Shown here piece after piece: positions 46,921 through 56,777 of a stretch of 64,000 nt of DNA. The stretch covers positions 1 through 64,000 of the forward strand of contig JACONQ010000006.1 of the NCBI GenBank assembly GCA_014281115.1. The letters run 5' to 3'. The position numbers and the translations under genes are program-made. The notes under the pieces are model-generated. The model did not search any database. It was not told the origin of the DNA and saw nothing but the letters and a program-made list of their open reading frames with translations. Every line of letters starts with the position of its first letter. Positions within the stretch are counted from its first letter, which is position 1. This stretch comes from Laburnicola sp. R22_1. Its lineage: Eukaryota; Ascomycota; Dothideomycetes; Pleosporales; Didymosphaeriaceae.

Positions 46921-49046
46921 CCCTAGCTTGGCAGTCTGTGCAACGCGTTACTCTATGTAACACCCTAATATAATCGCTCGGCCACAAACATGAGGCTATA
47001 GAGACAGCCACAAAAAATAATATCACGAGAGTTTCTAGAGTTGAGGTCTCTAAGGCCCGTAGATAATTGCTAGCTACTTAGATTATCGATATCTGCTTAG
47101 TGTTTTAATGATTTGGCCTCTGCGTAACTGTGAGGCAGATGCAATAGATAAGGCCTTATTAATATCTATAGCCTTACGCTGAGCCTGTTTCTTCTTAATA
47201 GATCTGCTAGAAGGCTTTAAGGCCTTCTTATTACCCTTTTGGGATAATCTAATACGTTTCTAAAGTTGACTTTGTGCCTTGCGGGCCTGTTGTTTAAGAC
47301 GTTAATCTGTAGCCTTATCAGCCTTCTGCTTTGCGCGCGCATCTCTAGCAGCTGCTTAAGCAATACGCCTCTTCTAGAGAAGTCTTGCCTTGAGCTGCTA
47401 GCTGGCCCAACAAGCCTCTGCTTGCTTACTTTTTTAAAGCTGTTTTTGCTAATCCTCTATATCTTTTTAGTGTTAATAATTGTGAGCCCGCTGCACACTA
47501 TAAGGTGACCAGAAAACAGCTCTACCATAATACTTATCTGGCTAATTAAGAGGTAAAGGCCTGCCTTACTTTAAGCGCTTCTTCTGTATTAATAGGGCCT
47601 TATGGAGGCCATTGTTTTTATGCTCTAAAAGCTGTTTCTATATAGAGATATAGTGTATAGTTTAACTAAGCTTCTTAGTCTTATTATCTTCACCTGTATC
47701 CACAGCGGCCCTTAGTAGCCTATTAATCTTTCTCCAATCTAAAGCACTAAGTACTAAGGTTAAGCTTTCTTATAATTCTTGCTTAGATAGTTAAGACTGA
47801 TTAAATCTATTAAGTATAGTTGTTAGATCGAGCGGGGAGATGCCTATAGCTTTAAAGGCCTAGAGGATTAATGGCTGCCTCATTATATTAACCCAGGCCT
47901 GCCAGAACAGGCTAAAGAAATCTCTCTTAGCGATTGAGGCCAGTCCCTAGCTGTTATTTATAAAGGCTAATAGCTCGTTCGAATATGCTGTTAATAGAGG
48001 CTTAAAGACGCAGACATTAAGAGGCTGCAATATATACGTAGAATAAGGCGGATATATGGCTAGTAGGATCCTATTATAATTATAAAAGTTAATAAAGTCT
48101 ATTGTGATATGAGATTTATGGCTATTAAGGATTAATAGCTAATACAATCGTCTAGATTTTGGCTTTGTGAGCCGATTAAACACCTATTACAGCCATGCAA
48201 GGCCGATCTAATTATTGCTTTAGTCAGATTCTAATACTGTGATAAAGGCCTAATAGTGTTTAGGATTAATATCCTTGGCCTAGCTTAATTGTATATTTAT
48301 AGAGCTGGCCTAATAAATAAGATCTAGGGCCAAGGCAGATCTGTTGGCGCATATACAAGCTATAATTAATATCCACTTATAGCTGCTATCTTATATTGCT
48401 TGCCTTATAGCCTTGGCCTCGTATAGAGGCCTATTGAAGATCCTCTTAGAGCGGGAGGTAATGCTAAGTAGGAAGCCTTTCTCGTCCATATTGTACGTAT
48501 CTCGAGCCTCGATCTGATATTGTTTAATCTTACGCTGCAAGAGCTCAAAGTAGAGCTTATATTTAGCTAGAGAATTAGCTTTGTGGCGATTGTTGTCAAT
48601 GCCAGCCATCTATCGAGATATTAAGGATTCCTTGTTCCGCCGTACAAAGCAATCAACCTAGGATATTAAGATCTGCTTTTTGGCTATATGTGAAGCAAAG
48701 CTCTGTATTATCTGCCTTATAGGAGGAAGGCCACGTTTAGTGAGCTGTTTGATATATCGTAGAAGCTCTACTTCTTGTTGTTGGCTAATATTTCGACGCG
48801 CGGAGTTGGCAGCTGCACCTGCTTGTATAACGCCTTAGTGCTGACGCGTCAGTGTAGAAGTCATAACACCGTAATCCTTTGCAACCTATCTATATAAGAA
48901 AGATTCTCCTGGCTCTTACGATTCGATTGCTGCTATCGCAGCCTTAATTAGATCTATATTAGTGGAGATATGGCGCGTCAAAGTTGGGGTGTTGCATGGT
49001 AGGGTGTTGCATGGAGTGACGCGTTGCACGGACTGCCAAGCTAGGG
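46921..49046 (-). mobile_element. Pogo-type element E (2126 bp) inside element D
   Basis: TIR CCCTAGCTTGGCAGTCTGTG at 46921 and its near reverse complement ending GACTGCCAAGCTAGGG at 49046, with TA at 46919-46920 and 49047-49048. Each end has a second GTGTTGCATGG or similar word. The matching position in element F (52057-52058) is an uninterrupted AAGCCTTAAGAGAGC, a direct empty-site control for this insertion. Confidence 0.93.
47100..48960 (-). pseudogene. Element E transposase (Fot1/pogo-like), RIP-broken
   Basis: Blocks on the minus strand: AAIAAIES near 48930, VELLRYIKQLTKRGLPPIRQ (about 48700-48765), ISRWLAGIDNNRHKANSLAK (about 48570-48630), YNMDEKGFLLSITSRSKRIF (about 48445-48505, first catalytic Asp and adjacent Glu intact), LILNSHKSHITIDF (about 48100-48145, second Asp read as Asn), PPYSTYILQPLNVCVFKPLL (about 47995-48060) and the C-terminal RAVFWSPYSVQRAHNY block (about 47475-47525) with a Lys/Gln/Ala-rich tail. 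The 72-codon piece 48391-48609 is uninterrupted. It belongs with the 2.1-kb type of A and B. Confidence 0.87.
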
Positions 49047-50582
49047 TAAGGCTTAAGATTCGCTCGCGCATAAGCGCCATTTGATGCATTGCTTTAGAAG
49101 AGCCTCTTTCTAGCTAATTAAGCCTCTTAATAATAGAAGCAGGTGATAAGCTCTTATGCGCGCGAATCCGCTCGCGAATTAACGTTGATTGAGCCTCTAG
49201 TTCGCGCACATTACTAGGTGTTTTGGCCTCCCATACAGCCTCTAGTAGGGTTGCTAGCGACGGCGTCCTTAGCTTAATATTAAGCTTTAAGATCACTACC
49301 TCTAGATTGTGTGGGGCTAGTCTAGCGCCCTAAAAACTTGCGCAGATATTCTCCTTTGTAATTAACTAGTTGTAGGCGGTGCGGAAGGTAGGTAGGAACT
49401 TAAGCTTAGTAATATAGTTAATATAGTTACATACTAGGCTCGACACTTGGCACCTATACGCCCGCTTTAATGGCGAGAAACAGCCAACGTCTAGCAGCTA
49501 TAGGAGGTGCGACGAATGTGGCGGTATACAGAGAGTATAGATATTATTATCCTTATAGATTTCTTAGAATTTAAGCGACTTGTGGCTCTTATAGCTATTA
49601 AGTATAAGTAGCTAGCGCGCGCCTACCCTACGCGCTGCTATATGCTTAATAAAGTGCTGTAGCTAGATAATACTAAGCTTGTTAGTAGTCTAACTATTGT
49701 TGCTAAGGCTAATAGTCTAGTTGCCTAATATATCCTCGCCCTTATACTAGGCAGAGAGGTAATACTAGCCAGCAAAAATAACAAAGGGCGGGATTGCCCA
49801 CCTAGCAGCGTTAATTCCATAGATTACTGTGACCTATTCGCGATTACCTGGCTAGATTGCTTTTGGCCAGCTACGTCTCTCTAATCCTGTAACAACTAGC
49901 TAGGAGGATATCTTGCCCATTAGAAAGCCAGTCTTATTAAAGTTAAAGGTATCCTTGTTGTAGATACCGTAGGTGGCCTTTATACGCGCTACGAGGTTAA
50001 ACTAGTATTGTATAGCTTCTAAATCCTCGCAGAGCGCTCTTTAGTAGTCGTACGGTCGATTAAACCGCGTAGTAAGACTGTCTGTTCGCTTAACAAAGTT
50101 TCTAGGCCACTGTTAACTAACCTGGCCACTGCCGCGCTTAGCGAGCAACTTATCTGCCATATTCCGCACAGCTTCTAGAGTAGGCATAAACCCTCGCGAA
50201 TCTAGATTAAGTATATACTTAATAATCACCTCCTCTTCTAGCTTAGTAAGCTTTCTTGAGTTAGGCTGGCAATCGCGTTATGTAGGCTTCCTAGCGCGTT
50301 GGTTGCGCAGCGTTAATTAGGGGACATTATAAGCCTGTACAGCCTCTTATATAGTCTAAATTTGGTTCTAATTAATAGCTAGGATAGTAAGGTAGATATC
50401 TGCTTTGTTATAGGGTAATTAAGTAGAAGTTAGTTAAGCCATTGTAGTTTATAGGTAACGCATTGTAGAAAGTTAATAAGGTGGGCGACTCGCTTATAAG
50501 AGCGACTCGCTTATAATCTAGATTAATATTAAGTTAGTAAGTAGAGACCCTAGTAAGCTTTTACTTATAGCGCCTACCTATA

Positions 50583-52433
50583 ACCTAGATTATAAGCGAG
50601 TCGCCCTTATAAGCGAGTCGCCCACCTTATTAACTTTCTACAACGCGTTACCTATAAACTACAATAGCTTAACTAACTTCTACTTAATTGTTCTACAACG
50701 AAGCAGATATCTACCTTACTATCCTAGCTATTAATCAGAACTAAATTTAGACTATATAAGAGACTATATAGGCTTATAATGTCTCCTAATTAACGCTACG
50801 CGACTAACGCGCTGGGAAGCCTATGCGACGCGATTGCTAGCCCAACTTAAGAAAGCTTACTAAGCTAGAAGAGGAGGTGATTATTGAGTATATACTTAAT
50901 CTAGATTCGCGAGGGTTTGCGCCTACTCTAGATCTGTGCGGAATATGGCGGATAAGTTGCTCGCTAAGCGCGGCAGTGGCCAGGTTAGTTAACAGTGGCC
51001 TAGAAACTTTGTTAAGCGAACAGACAGCCTTACTACGCGGTTTAATCGACCGTACAACTACTAGAGAGCGCTCTACGAGGATCTAGAAGCTATATAACGC
51101 TAGTTTAACCTTGTAGTGCGTATAAAGGCCACCTACAGTATCCACGATAAGGACACCTTTAACTTTAACAAGACTGGCTTTCTAATGGGCAAGATATCCT
51201 CCTAGCTAGTTGTTACAGGATTAGAGAGACGTAGCTGGCCAAAAGCAATCTAGCCAGGTAATCGCGAATAGGTCACAGTAATCTATGGAATTAACGCTGC
51301 TAGGTGGGCAATCCCGCCCTTTGTTATTTTCGCTGGCTAGTATCACCTCTCTGCCTAGTATAAGGGCGAGGATATACTAGGCGACTGGACTATTAGGCTT
51401 AGCGACAATGGTTGGACTACTAACAAGCTTGGTATTGCCTAGCTACAGCACTTTATTAAGCATATAGCAGCGCGTAGGGTAGGCGCGCGCCAGCTACTTA
51501 TACTTAATAGCCATAAGAGCCACAAGTCGCTTAAATTCTAAGAAATCTGCAAGGATAATAATATCTATACTCTCTGTATGCCGCCACATTCGTCGCACCT
51601 CCTGCAGCCGCTAGACGTTGGCTGTTTCTTGCCATTAAAGCGGGCGTACAGGTGCCAAGTGTCGAGCCTAATACGCAACCATATCAACTATATCACTAAG
51701 CTTAAGTTCCTACCTGCCTTTCGCGCCGCCTACAACTAGTTAATCACAAAGGAGAATATCTGCGCAAGCTTTTAGGGCGCTGGACTAGCCCCACACAATC
51801 CAGAGGTAGTAATCTCAAAGCTTAATGTTAAGCTAAGGACGCTGTCGCCAGCAACCCTACTAGAGGCTGTGTGGGAGGCCAAAACACCTAGCAATGTGCG
51901 CGAACTAGAGGCTTAATCAACATTAATTCGCGAGCGGATTCGCGCGCATAAGAGCTCGTCACCTGCTTCTATTATTAAGAGGCTTAATTAGCTAGAAAGA
52001 GGCTCGTCTAAAGTAATGCATTAAATGGCGCTTATGCGCAAGCAAATCTTAAGCCTTAAGAGAGCAAATAAGGCCGCCACAACGCGCAAGAATCGCAAAA
52101 AGAAGCGGATCCAGAAGCAAGGCACCTATCAAAGGCAGAGGGAGAGGATATTATTACTCAAAGGGCTGTTGAGCAGCAACTTAAGGGAGAAACGCGTTAA
52201 GGCAAGGCGCGATTAGGTACAAGCTAGCAGGCCTTAGCGCGCTGCGGTCGCTATAGAGAGACTGGCCATAACTCACAAACGTGTGAAAAGCGTACTATAG
52301 ATACTACTTAAACTAGGACAGCTCTTATATTAATATTATTTTATTGCGTTGTGGATGTACAGGCTATAAAAGGCTAAGAGAGTTAACAAGGTGGGCAACT
52401 CGCTTGTAAGGGCGACTTGCTTATAATCTAGGT
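50583..52433 (+). mobile_element. Pogo-type element F (1851 bp), head to head with D
   Basis: Termini ACCTAGATTATAAGCGAGTC at 50583 and reverse complement ending CTTATAATCTAGGT at 52433, with TA at 50581-50582 and 52434-52435. It is closely similar to D over its full length but lacks element E. Only about 59 bp separate D and F, and their 5' ends face each other. Confidence 0.93.
50663..52310 (+). pseudogene. Element F transposase, no start codon, frameshifted
   Basis: It aligns with D. The start ATG is ATA at 50663-50665. A one-base loss near 50929 (CTAGATCTG where D has CTAGAAGCTG) shifts the frame after LDSRGFAPTL. Downstream it returns to the D-like frame: FNFNKTGFLMGK (about 51150-51185), LILNSHKSHK (about 51510-51540, second Asp read as Asn), PPHSSHLLQPLDVGCFLPLK (about 51580-51645). 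The open stretch 52025-52216 is the basic C-terminus. The zinc knuckle reads CGRYRETGHNSQTC, so one Cys ligand is Tyr (TGT to TAT). Stops are TAG or TAA. Confidence 0.87.
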
Positions 52434-52435
52434 TA

Positions 52436-53091
52436 TAGATTATTAATATATAGATAATTTTATTAACTTTCTTACTTACTTATATAACTTTGTATATAAT
52501 AATCTATAATAGATATAAGCTAAGTAGGCTAAGTATACTAATATAAAGCGTACACTAGTACTTTTTTTTAAAGTTAGTAATAAGGTAATATTAGACGCGC
52601 GCGACTATGAAGCTTAGCTCTTTGCTTAATTATAAAAATAAAGAACTCTTTTATTAAAGATCTTCGTCGTGTGGAGATTCTAACCAAGGTCGAGTCCGCA
52701 CCATACACAGAGAGGAGTAAAACAGGAGGCACTAAAACCCAGTACCTAGCACACAGTGGTAGTAACAAAATATACACAAAATAACAATGATTTTGTTGTT
52801 AACTTTCTTCACAGCAGCATCGTCGACGGCAGTCCATGGACAGTCTGCCATCTGGCATGACTAAGTCACATGTCATCTCCCAACTAGTGGACCCTTGGAG
52901 AGCAGCAGTGGACTGCGGAGTCGCAACCGCGGGAGCAGTGTGGGCGATGGGACGCTCAACCATGGTTCGGTCGTCGCGCTCGCGACCTGGCAGCAGCGCA
53001 ACCATGGTTCGCCGTACGCACAGCGTATAAAGTCTGCCTCTTGCGACGTTGGGGACGCCCAGGACACCAAATCTTCATCTCTTCATCCATC
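52436..53091. other. Transition from AT-rich repeats to gene-rich DNA
   Basis: AT-rich up to about 52640, then balanced composition. Several short frames overlap at 52800-53070 on both strands, none with recognisable content. The last part is probably the promoter and 5' leader of the gene starting at 53092 (CT-rich ATCTTCATCTCTTCATCCAT just before ATG). Confidence 0.5.
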
Positions 53092-53553
53092 ATGTCCGGC
53101 GACGCGACAACTTTCTGGCGACCCGATATCGCGTCCGAATCCGATACCCACGGCGACACGGCTGTCATCGAATTCGGTTGGGGCATGGACGACTGGCTGG
53201 GCAAAGTCAAGGACAATCCCTGGAGATTCAGCGACCTTGTGCGACCAGAAGGATTGTCAGAAGGGCCTCTAGAGCTCATCTTTGAGTACCCCATCAGTGA
53301 TGTCTTCAGGCCAATTCGCCGCGCCTTGTGCCTCCGGATCCTAGAGTGCAAGGCACTCCTTCAGTACCTAGATGTCAGCGGAGACGCAGCCTTTGTGACG
53401 CAACAACAGCACAACGCAGAGATTATGCTGCAGAAGCTTAAAAATATAACCAAAAACAAAGGCAACAAGGACTATGAGGGCGAGGACTGGAGCAAAGGGG
53501 AGAAAGAGTTTGTCGCGACGTATAAGACGCTACAGGATATGCCTGTTAGCTAG
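53092..53553 (+). CDS. Unknown small protein, 153 aa
   Basis: I do not recognise this protein. I start it at 53092 (CATCATGTCC, good fungal start context after a CT-rich leader) rather than at the upstream ATG 53041. It begins MSGDATTFWRPDIASESD and has no signal peptide or membrane segment. Visible parts are an acidic N-terminal third with WGMDDWLGKVKDNPWRFSDL, a middle with EYPISDVFRPIRRALCLRI, and a Gln/Lys-rich predicted helical region (QQQHNAEIMLQKLKNITKNK). It has no RIP stops although it lies between two decayed blocks, which argues for a real single-copy gene. A second open piece in another frame follows at once (53554-53669), so the true C-terminus may be longer. Confidence 0.55.
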   Translation: MSGDATTFWRPDIASESDTHGDTAVIEFGWGMDDWLGKVKDNPWRFSDLVRPEGLSEGPLELIFEYPISDVFRPIRRALCLRILECKALLQYLDVSGDAAFVTQQQHNAEIMLQKLKNITKNKGNKDYEGEDWSKGEKEFVATYKTLQDMPVS

Positions 53554-53669
53554 CGTTTGACCTGAAGGAGGCATTTACCGACCCGGAGGCGCAGCAGTGG
53601 CGCGAGAAGCTCGTCGAGGCGGTGGCGATCATCCGGGCTGCCGTCGAGGCGGGGGACCGCGAGCGATGA
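53554..53669 (+). other. Possible C-terminal continuation of the 53092 gene in a shifted frame
   Basis: Directly after the stop, another frame reads LAFDLKEAFTDPEAQQWREK and continues amphipathic and helical to a TGA at 53667-53669. One extra base near 53546 would fuse it to the preceding protein (about 191 aa in all). It could be a frameshift mutation, a sequencing indel (the window carries nanopore adapter) or chance. Confidence 0.35.
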
Positions 53670-53939
53670 GGGTGAGGGTGAGCGGCGGCGGCGGGAGCAC
53701 GGGGGAGATGGGCGGCGGCGGCGAGGTCCTGGGTGGCGGTATACGGCTCGCCGGTTGCGAGGGGAGATCCACTGTGGAAGAGTAACAAAATGGTTGGGTT
53801 AGTTGCTGTCGTGATTGTCGTCGTCGTTGTTGCTGCGAAAAATGTCGTCAAAGAAATCATCGATTACGTAACACGGTGGTCGGTCAAACAGCCGGCCCGG
53901 GATCACGTGACATCACGGATTGACCCCGGGGGAGAAAAA
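53670..53939. other. GC-rich spacer with GGC/GGT microsatellite-like runs
   Basis: Repeated GGCGGCGGCGG and GGTGAGGGTGAG runs at about 53665-53740 and GTCGTCGTCGTT runs near 53815-53832 generate long but low-complexity open frames on both strands. I see no gene. A CACGTGACATCACG word lies near 53900. Confidence 0.5.
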
Positions 53940-54904
53940 GAACTCTTTTATATTATATAAGTTATTAATAATATAGTATATAAGCTTAACTTATTTAAGA
54001 AAATAGGCTATTTATATAATATTTTCTACTTATAGCTACTATACCTATATAATAAGTAACTGCTTAATAGTTAGACGTATAATAAACATAATATACTATT
54101 AGATAAGCGCACTAATAAAGAATATAAGGTAAAGACTATACTTATCTATTATTTAAATAAGTTAAAAAAACCTATATATACCTAACTATAGCGTTATAAA
54201 GTACAAAGTTATATAGAATAGTTTTAATAACTCTATCTAGAAGCTTTACTATAACCTACTTAATTGCCCTTAACTTATTACTAGTTTCTATGCTAAGAAT
54301 TTAAAGAAGCCTACTATATTATATAACTTTAATAAGCTTATTATATATTAGAATGTTATTATACATTTTACTACTACTATTTTTATTATAGACGCCTACT
54401 TAGATGTCTAGAAATAGATAAATATAGGTTTTAAGTTAGCGATAAATAGTAGTCTTTCTAGAAATCTTTTCTATAGTATTTTTCTTAGTAAGATAGCTTG
54501 TGTTATCTTACGTAATAATAACCCTAGTAATAATAGTTATCTTAATATAATAATACTAATAGACGTTAATAAGTTAGATTAGTATAATAACGCTAATAGA
54601 TATTAATAAGCTTGGTTAAAGTTATAGTAATTACTACTAAAGTACTATAATAGTTATAATAATTAGAAATAGAGCGTAATAAAGTATAAATAGAGCGTAA
54701 TAAAGTATAATAGAGCGTAATAGAGCGTAATAGAGTGTAATAGAGCGTAATAAAGCATAATAAAGTGTAATAGAGTGTAATAAAGTATAATAGAGCGTAA
54801 TAGAGTATAATAGTTATATAGAAATTATATATAGTTATATAGAGATTAATATAAAGTTATAAGAATTTTAGTAGCACTAGAGTTGCTACTAAAAATGGGG
54901 GAGT
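53940..54904 (+). pseudogene. AT-rich RIP-decayed retroelement remnant
   Basis: TpA-rich sequence with no open frame. It ends in AAAAATGGGGGAG (about 54891-54903), which looks like a polypurine tract, followed by TAGTATTACTAATCTAAGG, which could be a decayed LTR start. By analogy with fungal Ty3/gypsy elements this would be the 3' end of such an element on the plus strand. No domain was read. Confidence 0.4.
54670..54812 (+). repeat. 10-bp tandem repeat, about 14 copies
   Basis: Unit TAGAGCGTAA, with variants TAGAGTGTAA, TAAAGTATAA and TAAAGCATAA differing by C/T or G/A changes, in register over about 143 bp. The variation is what RIP or deamination would produce from an originally homogeneous array. 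Confidence 0.85.
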
Positions 54905-55515
54905 AGTATTACTAATCTAAGGTGCGGACCCTTCGCTTATATTATATTACCCTTTTAGAACTAGCGTAATTAGTAAGTAAGGTCCTAAGTGAGGCTGCAT
55001 ATATAGCCTCCCTACATACCCACCTTACGTAGGTATCGCTACTATCTTATGTTTGGATTCTGACTACTAGTCATCTTATGTACGCCGTGATGACCCCCAT
55101 GGTGCCCTTATAAAGATGGTTATTAAGGAAACTCTTCCAAAACTATTATTCTCCTGAGTGTTTTCATGCCCTATTGCGTGTAATTTGCGTTAATGAGGGC
55201 CTTTTAGCATTAGTAAGACACAATCCTTAAGTGCTGGTCAAGGATCTTACAGCGGGGCGGACCAGATGGCCCATCCGCAGTAGCTCTTTTGGAAGGCACA
55301 CATATTAGTTATTCTATCCCTTATGGAGAGAAGACTACATAGAAATATAGCAATCCTAGTCAAATTACCCCTGGAGTGTTCTAAGTTCAGACCCAAGAAC
55401 CAAGATCAAATTTGGAAAATGACACGCCGGGTAAAGATAAAATATTACCAAGGTCAACTACTAGGTGTTGTTTAAATCTTGTATGGCTAAAGGTAGCCCT
55501 AAGTGCCTACATTCT
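54905..55515. other. Possible solo or 3' LTR and gene 3' flank
   Basis: Composition recovers here. The first 250 bp or so (CTAAGGTGCGGACCCTTCGC on) could be an LTR downstream of the purine tract, but no second copy is in the window to define it. The remainder is the 3' flank of the minus-strand SDR gene. No gene seen. Confidence 0.35.
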
Positions 55516-56592
55516 CTACGAACTCGACGCAGCCCAGTCCATGCTCTGCTTGATTGCCTCGTCCTGGTCAGTAACAGGCTCATACCCCAGCCTCTGCTTG
55601 GCCTTCTCGATCGACCAGCATACGCCGCGGTCAAGATGGTCAATACTCTCCCGGCGCAACTGTGGCTGCTTCGTGCCTAACGTCAAGATCTTGTAGGCCC
55701 ACTCTCCGGCAGAGGCGGCGGCCTGCATCCCGACTAGTGGAATAACGGTTACTTCTTTGGGATCTACGGGGGATCCCGCCGCGGCGTAGCATCTACGCGC
55801 GAAGTCGAAAAGGGGTTGAGGTCGGCCGTCAGTCACAAAGAAAGGCTCCCCAGCAACTCCTGATGCGGAAGATGGGTTCAAAAGGGCCCGCAGAGCCAAC
55901 ACATGAGCCTCTGCAGCCTTCTTTATGTAGAGAAACTCAAAAACCTTCTTGTTCTGGCCAACTTGCATCTTGTGCTCGTTATTACGGACACTCGAGAGTA
56001 GCTGTGGGATGAAATTATTATCGTATTCGCCATAGAGTACAGGGATGCGGATGACTGCAGTCATCAGCTCCTTCGAATTGGCCGCCAGGGTCATGCAATC
56101 GGCCGTTGCCTTGGATAAGCCATACGGGGTAGAAAAATGAGTCTCTGTGTACAGCTCCGCATCCTGCTCGGCGAGCGGGGTCTGGGTGGGGACTACGGCT
56201 AAGTTGCTTGAAGTGTAGACGAAGGCATAGGTCTCCGGACAGTTCCTGGCGCATTCGAGCAACACTCGTGTGCCTTCGACAGTGGCACGCTGATGTGTTG
56301 TGGCAGCGTCGGTGTGGTGGGGTGCAGCCGTGTGGATAACGGCGTGCGGTTTGAATTGGGTGAATATCTCTTTGATCTCCGGCTCGTCAGCCACGTTGGC
56401 GGCATGGTATGACAAGCGAGCCGTGAACTGTTCGTCGACGGCTAGGGGCTTTGGCTTGCGACTGACGATGGCAATCTGAGCAGCACCCTCATCAAGCAGG
56501 CGTTGAACCGTGTGGCCACCAAGGAAGCCACTGCCGCCGGTGATAAGCACGCGCAGCTCGCGTATGTGTTCGGTGAGCGGTGCTGGCGCCAT
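55516..56592 (-). CDS. Extended SDR, 3-beta-hydroxysteroid dehydrogenase/isomerase-like, 358 aa
   Basis: An NAD(P)-dependent oxidoreductase of the extended short-chain dehydrogenase group, closest in layout to 3-beta-HSD and sterol C-3 dehydrogenases. An N-terminal Rossmann motif VLITGGSGFLGGHTVQRLL is at about residues 14-32. The region AVIHTAAPHHTDAA (about 85-98) is the NAG-like strand. The catalytic triad appears as Ser in FVYTSSNLAV (about 124-133) and Tyr/Lys in YGLSKATAD (about 156-164). FEFLYIKKAAEAHVLALRAL matches the HV(x)D-A-AH block of the family. No signal peptide or membrane helix is seen, unlike membrane-bound yeast Erg26. Single exon, normal length, GC-balanced and free of RIP stops. 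The start at 56592 gives MAPAPLTEHIRELRVL. The substrate is unknown: sterol, or a secondary-metabolite alcohol or ketone. The nearest upstream neighbour is a 674-bp foldback element starting 185 bp from the ATG. Confidence 0.88.
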   Translation of the reverse strand: MAPAPLTEHIRELRVLITGGSGFLGGHTVQRLLDEGAAQIAIVSRKPKPLAVDEQFTARLSYHAANVADEPEIKEIFTQFKPHAVIHTAAPHHTDAATTHQRATVEGTRVLLECARNCPETYAFVYTSSNLAVVPTQTPLAEQDAELYTETHFSTPYGLSKATADCMTLAANSKELMTAVIRIPVLYGEYDNNFIPQLLSSVRNNEHKMQVGQNKKVFEFLYIKKAAEAHVLALRALLNPSSASGVAGEPFFVTDGRPQPLFDFARRCYAAAGSPVDPKEVTVIPLVGMQAAASAGEWAYKILTLGTKQPQLRRESIDHLDRGVCWSIEKAKQRLGYEPVTDQDEAIKQSMDWAASSS

Positions 56593-56777
56593 CGTTTCTT
56601 TCGCTTCGTAGCTGTTTTAGCCGTATTCCGCGTTGCAAGGAAGATGGAGAAAACGAGATCCGCAGACTCTGAAGGCTAGAGGCGTGTTTATACGTCTGTA
56701 GTCTTTCACAGTGTTTGCAGTACGAGAAGAAACCTCCCCCCCCCCCTTGCAAAGGATTTGCGCTAGTCGCCCGTACC

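Larger units (their letters stand above)
46600..50442 (-). pseudogene. Element D transposase (zinc-knuckle type), split by element E
   Basis: ATG at 50440-50442. Minus-strand blocks include YILNLDSRGFMPTLEAVRNM (about 50165-50225), FNFNKTGFLMGK (about 49910-49950), LILNSYKSHK (about 49590-49620, second Asp read as Asn), PPHSSHLLQLLDVGCFSPLK (about 49470-49530) and REKRVNVDR-type C-terminal basic sequence. The terminal zinc knuckle CGRCRETGHNSQTC near 46690-46735 has all its metal ligands. Element E sits between LSLTLA and the basic region. Several TAA or TAG stops. DNA transposition family; inactive. Confidence 0.85.
46543..50523 (-). mobile_element. Pogo-type element D (1853 bp net), interrupted by element E
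   Basis: Termini ACCTAGATTATAAGCGAGTC (46543) and the near reverse complement ending CGCTTATAATCTAGAT (50523), beside TA on both sides (46541-46542 and 50524-50525). Each end holds two copies of a TTATAAGCGAGTCGCCC-like word. Removing element E plus one TA leaves 1853 bp, like element F. Confidence 0.9.

Noticed and set aside
53597..53860. Gly/Arg-rich plus-strand frame and Thr/Ala-rich minus-strand frame
   Set aside because: Both come from GGC/GTC microsatellite-like runs and have low-complexity products.
54670..54812. Tandem repeat as a CRISPR array or centromere satellite
   Set aside because: Units are contiguous 10-mers without spacers, the array is only 143 bp, and the host is a eukaryote.
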